Position numbers and translations under genes: made by a program. From NCBI RefSeq assembly GCF_030867145.1, contig NC_134443.1, positions 1,922,001-1,986,000 on the forward strand: a DNA stretch of 64,000 bases. Direction: 5' to 3'. Positions within the stretch are counted from its first letter, which is position 1, and each line of letters opens with the position of its first letter. The DNA comes from Opisthocomus hoazin (taxonomy: Eukaryota > Chordata > Aves > Opisthocomiformes > Opisthocomidae). Below are positions 57,501 through 64,000 of this stretch, in pieces. The notes beneath the pieces are model-generated. The model saw nothing but the letters and a program-made list of their open reading frames with translations, searched no databases and had not been told where the DNA came from.

Positions 57501-58316
57501 CCCCGGCCCCCCGGCCCGCCGCGCCCCGAGAAGAAGCAGCCCCCGGAGCCCCCCCGGGCGGGCAGCAGCCCCCAGGTGAACGCCCTGGTCGCCCGCCTGC
57601 CCCCGCTGCTGCCCCGCGCCCCCCCGGGGCCGCGCCCCCCGCCGCCGGTGCTGGCGCCGCGGCTGACGGCCGCCCCGCTGGGGGGGGGCGCGGTGAAGGT
57701 GGCGCTGCCGCTGCCGGTGGGCGCGGCCTCCCCCTCGCTGCCCCTCGGGCTGGCCCCGGGGGCCGTCCCGCTGCTCAGCGTGCTGCTGCCCGGCGTGGGG
57801 GTCCCGGCGGCCGAGGGCGCTGCCCGGCCCCGCGGCGCGGGGGGCGGGGGCGCGGGGGAGGGCCCGGCCCCGCAGGCCCCGCCCCGGCCCCGCCCCGCCA
57901 AGCGCGCGCCCGGCCCCCCCGCGCCCCCCCCACCCGCCCCGCAGAAGCGGCGCCGCGGGCGGCCGAGGAAGAGGTCGGAGGGGGCGGGGCCGGAGGCGGA
58001 GCTGGGCGGGGCGGGGGGCGGGGCCGGCGGCGCGCCCGGGGACTGCCCGGCGCGGGGGTCCCCGCCCGCGGGGCTTGACGTCACGGAGGACGTCAGTGTC
58101 GCCGACGGCCACAAGCCGGCAGCGGAGGCGACGCAGCGGGGTCCGCGCGAGGCCGGGCCCCACCCGGGCGGCAGCGGGGGCTCGGGGGGCCCCCCCGCGC
58201 CGCGCCGCGGGCAGGCGGGGGCCGGCCCCGCCCCCCAGCTTTCGGACGCGCGCGTCCCCGTGTCGCGGGGGGGCTCGCCGGGGCGGGCGGGGCTGTGCGC
58301 GCGCCCGGGCACTTAG
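54506..58316 (+). CDS. RFX5: Regulatory factor X5 (MHC class II X-box binding factor)
   Basis: DNA-binding subunit of the RFX complex (with RFXAP and RFXANK) that binds the X box of MHC class II promoters and recruits CIITA. Nine coding exons: 54506-54624, 55169-55202, 55630-55712, 55863-55988, 56220-56336, 56703-56784, 56995-57196, 57292-57389, 57483-58316; phases agree and give 564 residues (human 616). Start [14 protein letters not shown]; oligomerisation helix about 25-78; RFX winged-helix domain about 92-168 ([56 protein letters not shown]); PPLPSL at 175-180 matches the PxLPx(I/L) motif for RFXANK; Pro/Ala-rich region from about 290; AT-hook-like RRRGRPRKR in the last exon. The intron after exon 5 coding (56337-56702) is AT-AC. 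Human RFX5 also neighbours SELENBP1. Poly(A) ATTAAA at 58332-58337. Confidence 0.96.
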
Positions 58317-58331
58317 GGGCCGCGCCCCGCC

Positions 58332-58337
58332 ATTAAA
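58332..58337 (+). promoter_or_regulatory. RFX5: Poly(A) signal ATTAAA of RFX5
   Basis: ATTAAA only 15 bp after the RFX5 stop, giving a very short 3' UTR, followed by a cgtccgtctgtgctctgcgg GT-rich stretch as expected for a cleavage site. Confidence 0.7.
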
Positions 58338-59150
58338 ACCCACCCGCTCCGTCTGTCCGTGCGTCCGTCTGTGCTCTGCGGCCCGCGGGGGGCGGCGCCC
58401 GGCCCCGGCCCCGGCCCCTCCCACCGGGCGACCCCGGCCCCGGGTGGGGCGGTGCCGCGCGGGGGTGTCAGACAGCGGGGGGAGGTGCGGAGCGGACATG
58501 GGGCCGGGCGCGGGGGGGGGGGGGCACACGCGGGGGCCGAGATCTCCGCTCCCGCCCTGCGCCGCGCCCGAGGGATGCGGTGACGGCAGAGGCGCTTTGC
58601 AGCGGAAAAACAGCGGTTTTCGTCAACCTCGCGGGACCCTCGGCCCCGCCCCCCAGATTGCACCGCCCCCTGCGTGGCCGCGCCCCGCCGCTGCGTGGAT
58701 GCCGCCGCGCCGGTAGGGGGCGCTCGTGGGCGGCCAGGGCCCTCAGTCCCGTCAGGCGGCGCCGCGGGCAGCCCGGGCCCCCGGGGCCTGCGCAAGCCCC
58801 CGCCGCTCCGCCGGCCCGGCCCGGCCCGGCCCGGCCCCGGTCCCGGCCCCGCGCAGGTGAGCCCGCGCCGCCGTCCCGGCCCCTCCCGCGGCGGGAGGCA
58901 CTGACCTCTCCGCGGCCTTCCCTGGGCTCTCGCCCTGTCCCCTCGGCCTGGGCCGCGGCGGCCCCCTCACCCCAGGGCGGGGGGGTCTCTCGGGCCGGCT
59001 GCGCGGCGGCTCCGGGAGGTCCCCGGCGGACCCGGCCCGCGCCCCTTCCCGGGTAGCCACCGCCTCCTGCCGGGCCGGGCGCGGGGGCGGAACGGGGCGG
59101 GCCGGGGCCTCGCCATTGCTGGCGGCCGGGGCTCCGCGGGCGCCCCGTCG
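58338..59150. other. CpG-rich intergenic region
   Basis: Extremely GC-rich, with a run of about 13 G near 58512 and a (ccggc)n run near 58815-58845. Probably the bidirectional edge of a CpG island serving the next gene. Confidence 0.5.
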
Positions 59151-59327
59151 CGCGGGGCAATCAGCTTCTCCCTTCCTTTCTTCCTCCTCCTCCTCCTCCC
59201 TTCGCCAGCAGCAGCCGATCGTCCCCGGAGCCCCGCGGAGCCGCCGCCCAGGATGAGCCGCCTGCGCTGCCCCGTGCGCCGGCATCCCCGAGCGGAGACG
59301 CGGCCGTGCGGGACGGGTTCGCACCAG
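59151..59327 (+). promoter_or_regulatory. Possible first exon of the next gene
   Basis: A CpG-island stretch with a TC-rich run (cttcctcctcctcctcctcc) and an ATG at 59253 starting MSRLRCPVRRHP, ending gttcgcaccag at 59327 before GTACCG. It could be a coding or non-coding first exon. In human the gene on this side of RFX5 is PI4KB, but the short peptide does not match what I know of PI4KB, so I give no symbol. Confidence 0.35.
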
Positions 59328-62300
59328 GTACCGCGCCTCGGCCTCACCCCTGCCCCTGCCCCGCTTCCAGGGCGTCGGGCGACGGCCCCGCAGCCGCCTG
59401 CCCGGAGCCCCAGCGCCGGCCTCCCCGGCTCCGGCGCCGGCTCCCTGCGGGCCGCAGCTGGCTCCGGCGCGGGCCGGCCGGGCGAGGGTCCCTGGGACCT
59501 CTCAGGAGACTTTTTCGGGTGATTTTTCCCCTCGCCGCCAGACGGTCATTTCTGACCAGGCTTTGCCAACCCCCCGCAGCCCCCTGCTGCCCCTCGCGCT
59601 TTGTAACTGCCCAAAATACCTGCTTAAAGACCAGAGGTGTTCTGTGGTGCGCTCGCTCGGTGGGCTGCCGAGCAGCGGTTCCTCAGGACACGCGTGTTTG
59701 CTGTGCATTAGTAATGCCTGGATACTGCCCCCCCGCCCCCAAAACTTCTGCTTCAAGGTGATAGTAACTTCAGGCATGACAAGTAATAATAGTATTTGTC
59801 GCTCGCTGCGCTATCCCGTGCTTCTCTTCAACCCACGGTGAAACCTTGAGAAGCAGCGTGGGGCAGTGACTGGGCACGGACCTGGGTGGAAGCGCTGGTC
59901 TCCAGCTCCTCGGGCCAGCGCTGCTGCCGTCCCGCGCTCGGCGCTGGCTGGAGGAGCAGAGGCTCCTCAGCGCCTCGGAGGTTTTGAGCTCCCCTTGGGA
60001 CTTCATCGCGCTCTGTGCAAACCGGCGGCCGTGTCGGAGGCTGCCCTCGACTCGTGCGAAAGCTGAGGGGTCTGCTCCTGGGGTCAGCCCCAGGCCTGGG
60101 GCTCAGCCTGCAGCCTCTGCTCGCCGGGGGTGACAATCTCTGACTTCCTGCGTGGCACCTGAACGGGATTTCAGTCGGTGCTGCGGTCGTGTGCTCCTTG
60201 AGTCCCAGCCAGTTTGCCATCTCGCAGTTCAGGGCCTATGCTTGGGTCGGCGGCAGAAGAGCTGCGCTTGGAGCCCGAGCTGGGGGTGCGGGCTCCTGCC
60301 TTCGCTCCTTCCATTTCAGGTCTCCTCTAGACAGCTTGTTTCAAGTCACCCTTCAGGTAAAGGCTCAGACGTGACTGTGGGTAACAACCCCACCTGGAGA
60401 TACTGAATTTACATATGTGAACGAGTGTGGGAACGTCTGGGCGCAGAGCACCCTGTGATCTCCGGGAGGAGGAAACTTCCCAGGGTGGCTGCAGCAGCAC
60501 GGCTTGCTTCAGGGTTTGGAGTGCTGGAAACGGGTTGCTGGGGATGGAGGGGGCTGGCCTCGCGTGCTCAGGGATCCGAATTAGTGCTCGTCAGGGGCGG
60601 AGAGGTGTGACAGAAGAGGACAGAGGGTTGGATGTGTTTGTGTGAGTAAGGTGTCGGGTGGATGAGCCGCCGCTGTGGTGTGTGTGCAGTGGGCTTGCAA
60701 AGGGCTTCGTCGCCGAAGCGACGCCTGTTGCAGCAACACCCGCCTGTTCCGAAGGGCCGGGGCGCTGCTCGACGGCTCTCGGACGTGAGAGAGATTTTAG
60801 CACTCCCACAACTAGTTTTTTCAAATGGGGAAGTTAATGTGTAAGTGAATCTCTGGGTTTGACGCCTTCCCGTGGGGCTGTATCGTTTGCGGAGGAGGAG
60901 GGAGCGAAGGAAGCGCTGGCGGTGCGGTTCTGGGGCTGCGGCTCTCCCCCTGCCCTGCGCCTCCGTCCCCTCTGCAGCCGGGACCGTGGCTCGCAGCGGG
61001 CAGAGCGAGAGGTGCCGCAGAGACCGTCCCGCGTGCTGGGCACGGCCCGTGGGAGTGGGGCTGGATGGAGGAGCCCGTCCTGTCCGTCTGCGGCACCAGC
61101 GATCGCTCAGCCCCTGGCTCAGGGCGTCCCGTTGCCCTTTTCCCTGAAAATTCACCGGTTTTGCTTTCTCCGCTGCTGTTGTCTCTGTGGTGTGGGTCCT
61201 TTGAGAGGGCAGCGGTGCTGCTCGGTGGGAGGAGGGCCCCCCAGCAGTGCCGCTGTGCAGCAGCGGAGCTTTGCGGGCAGAGTTTGCCCTCGGGGGAGGT
61301 CTGGAACCTGGCATTTTGTGTTTTTTGAAGCGGAGTGAGACCCGTGTGCTGTGCGGGCGTTGGATCAGCTTCAGCCACGTGTGAAAACCGGGTGGGAGCC
61401 CGTCTGTGTCGAGAGCCCGGAAGGGGATTTTGGACTTGAAAGAGGGCGCAGCGTCCCCAGGAAGAATTACTTGTCCTCGCAGCACGCCGCCCTTCTTCCC
61501 CTCGCGGGCTGAGCCAGTCGCAGTCCCTTCGTGCCTCAGCTTCCCCAACCTCTGAGCTATCGCCTAATAAGTTGTGTAGAGTCGCTCTGCTTGCAGCGGG
61601 TCTGGAGGGGTTCTCCGAGGGGCGGGGGCTCTCCCCGTGGCCTGGTGAGGGGCACCGACAGCGCGTCCTCCTCCGGCGCTGCTGTGATGGCCTCTGCCCC
61701 GTCGCAGCTCCTGTGGCCTTCCCGAAGGCACAGCAAGATGTCGAAGGCCGTCAGTGCTGAGCAAAACAAAAAGTAAGGCAGCGTAATAGAGACCAGATGT
61801 CTTGGTGAGGCTTCATCCCGTCCCCTGGTTGTTTGCCAGGGCTGATATTTCTGATTCCAGGCAGGCAGGAGCGAGGCTTTTCTTTTTTTTCCTGTAAAGC
61901 CAGAGCTCTGTTCCCGTGGATCTCCCTCTGCTTTTGTCCCTGAAGGAGCTGAGCTCTCGAGTCGCTGCGCCGACACGCTGCTGCTTCGTCGGTCGTTTCT
62001 GTGCTAGCAGGGGCTTCCCTTGATTTCGTGTTTAGTCACCGAGTTCAGGGCCGTTCTGCCAGGAAGAAACTTGGCCCGTTACAGCTGTGGGTGGAGGATG
62101 AGCCACATGAATTCAGCTCAGCCTGTTTTCCAGGCCGGATTGCTTCATGGTGTGCAGCTGATGGGGTTTGTTGAGACCAGCGATTTGGAGCAGGGCAGTT
62201 ACGCTGAGCCTCGAGAGGTAAATGGAACGTTGGTGCGTTGAACAAATGGTGCTGTGAATCACGGAAAAACGCGGAGAGGTGCAGGAGGCGGGCAGTGAAT

Positions 62301-64000
62301 TCCCTCGCTGGGATTTTTAGGGAGCGCTAGGAGCGGAGACGTGTCCTTGGCGGGCTCCGAACAGCCCCGTTGCTGGGGTGTCACCGAAGAAGGCGGCTGT
62401 GTAAGTGTCGGGGGGAGGGGGTGAAGAGGAAAATAATAATAATGAAAAAAACAAAAAGCGCAATGCACTGATTTAAAAACCCCAGCAACGCAGGGATTTC
62501 AAAGCCGTGCCTGCGGTGCGGAGGTAACCCTGCAGGCCCGTGGGTGGATTTATCTTGCGCAGTTCCTTAATCCAAGTTTAACCCACTCAGCAGTCGCGGG
62601 CTCTGGCCGGCGTCTCCTCGCCGGTGCAGAGCCGGCGCGTGGCCCCCTCCGGCCCGGTGACGGTGGCAGAAGGGTCGGGGAGCTGGGGCTGGCAGCGGGA
62701 GCGGCTCCGCTCGCGGTGACTGCGCCGTGCAACGCGGAGTCGTCGGGATTCCTTGCGTGAGTAGGTCAGCTCGGATCCAGGCTCTCCTGCGGACGTGGAG
62801 GAGGTTTAACGGCCCGAACTGCAGCGCGCGCCGTCACGCTGCACCAGGCTTCTCCTGCGTGCCCTGTGGTTATGGGGAGGGAGGTTTAACGGGACCCCAC
62901 GCACTTTCTCCCTCTCCAGCCTGGCAAGGAGGATGTCAGAAGTATTTCCCTGCGTCGGATGAATCAGTCGGGGCCGGGAAAGCCGTCTGCGGGCGACCGA
63001 GCCGCCTGGGATCGCAGATATTTCAGCACCTGGCGCGTGGAGCCGTGTATGGGACTCAGGCAGATGCCACCGCTCGGTTGTTTTGTTTTTCATCAGTTTG
63101 TCGTCTCAGTTGTCTTGATGTGAGCGTTCAAAGGACCCCAGAAGTGCTGGCACGAGCAAAGCTCTGGGCGACTCTGCCCTGGAGCCGGCTCCGCTCCGTG
63201 CCTTTGCGTTACGCCAAAGGATCTCCTTTTTGCCAGCATGGTGTTAATTTAAAAATCAGATCATGTGGGCTTTTGTGGGGCAAGGCTGGGCTCACTAAGA
63301 AGGAAAAACAACTTCCTTCAGCTCGCGGGGTCTTTAGGATCTAATGACCACAAATATTTGAAGCATGCGGGATTTGTACCGAAGGGAATGGCAGGCACAG
63401 GCGGAAACGTTGTGTGCTGCTGCCGTGCGGACGGGGTGAAAGATGCTGTTCAGAGCGGTTCAGACTGCTGAACTTTGGGCAGGCTTTTTTCACCTCCTAG
63501 TTAGAGCTGAAGTGCTTGGAAAACAAGAGGAGGGAAGCGGTGCTCGCGTCTGGGCACACCGACATCGTTTCACTGGCGTGTAGTACTTAGAAAGCAATGC
63601 CGTGGGTTTCCGTGCCCTTCTCTGCCGCGTCGGGAGCTGTAATGCCTTGTAAAAAGAAACAGAGAAAACAGCGTGGTTAAATCAAGGGGGAAATATCTCC
63701 TTGCAAGAACCCACCAGCGCAGCCTCTGCGGGCAGGCCGGGCTGGGGGTCGCTGGGGAACAGAGAGGCAGAAGATGGTTCAGTGACCTGCTTTCCCAAAG
63801 ACAGTCATTTTTTCCACTGTGCTGGACGCGAAAAGCAGGAGGGAAGTGGCGATCTGCTGGCAGTGCTTAACGTTCGCAGCAGGCATTGTGCCCTGCTGCT
63901 GGTCACGAGCTGCCGGGTTGTAGCGTGTGAGCAATAAAGGGAAGCAGTCAGAGCCGCGTAAGGGTGCGAGACTGAATAGAGTGCTCTCTTGTATTTTTAG
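59328..64000. other. Probable intron or intergenic sequence
   Basis: No recognised coding exon in 4.7 kb. Open frames are unsupported by splice context or family motifs. The window ends on a pyrimidine-rich tract plus AG (tctcttgtatttttag), a good splice acceptor, which fits a long first intron whose next exon lies just outside. Confidence 0.45.

Noticed and set aside
57024-58529. 501-codon and 378-codon minus-strand frames opposite RFX5
   Set aside because: Antisense shadows of the GC- and Pro/Ala/Gly-rich last RFX5 exons; no family motifs.

Overview
This is a bird nuclear genomic window. The evidence is a cluster of corneous beta-proteins (avian/reptilian beta-keratins) with the core [19 protein letters not shown], three CR1 LINE 3' fragments typical of birds, and dense GC-rich genes with short introns, as on microchromosomes. 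The order beta-keratin cluster, then SELENBP1, then RFX5 fits the avian counterpart of human 1q21 and the epidermal differentiation region. I cannot name the species.

Left half (1 to about 38 kb), AT-rich: seven beta-keratin loci with wide spacers. In order they are a 5'-truncated Gly/Tyr-rich gene (+, 1-545), a Cys-rich gene (+, 6821-7306), a decaying gene (+, 15172-15627), a minus-strand gene (17406-17771), a plus-strand gene (22856-23155), a plus-strand gene (30738-31154) and a minus-strand gene (33617-33949). Complete loci share one architecture: TATA box, short non-coding exon 1 ending at GTAAGT, one intron, then a single coding exon. An eighth TATA box plus exon 1 (35.62-35.69 kb) has no keratin exon behind it and runs into repeats (35.9-37.7 kb). 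Two genes carry C-terminal tails that appear to be read out of former 3' UTR. One gene has lost both its splice donor and its start codon.

Right half (38.6 to 64 kb), GC-rich: two tandem selenium-binding protein 1 copies. The first has lost exons 5-9 but keeps the other exons open. The second has eleven recognisable coding exons and encodes a full-length enzyme (about 471 aa with a 4-base first exon). RFX5 follows (54.5-58.3 kb, about 564 aa) and contains an AT-AC, U12-type intron. A CpG-rich region after RFX5 has a possible first exon of the next gene; the last 4.7 kb looks like intron.

The keratin genes build hard or cornified epidermal cells. SELENBP1 (methanethiol oxidase) and RFX5 (MHC class II transcription) are syntenic neighbours rather than functional partners. 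All gene calls come from reading the sequence; no search, alignment program or expression data was available.
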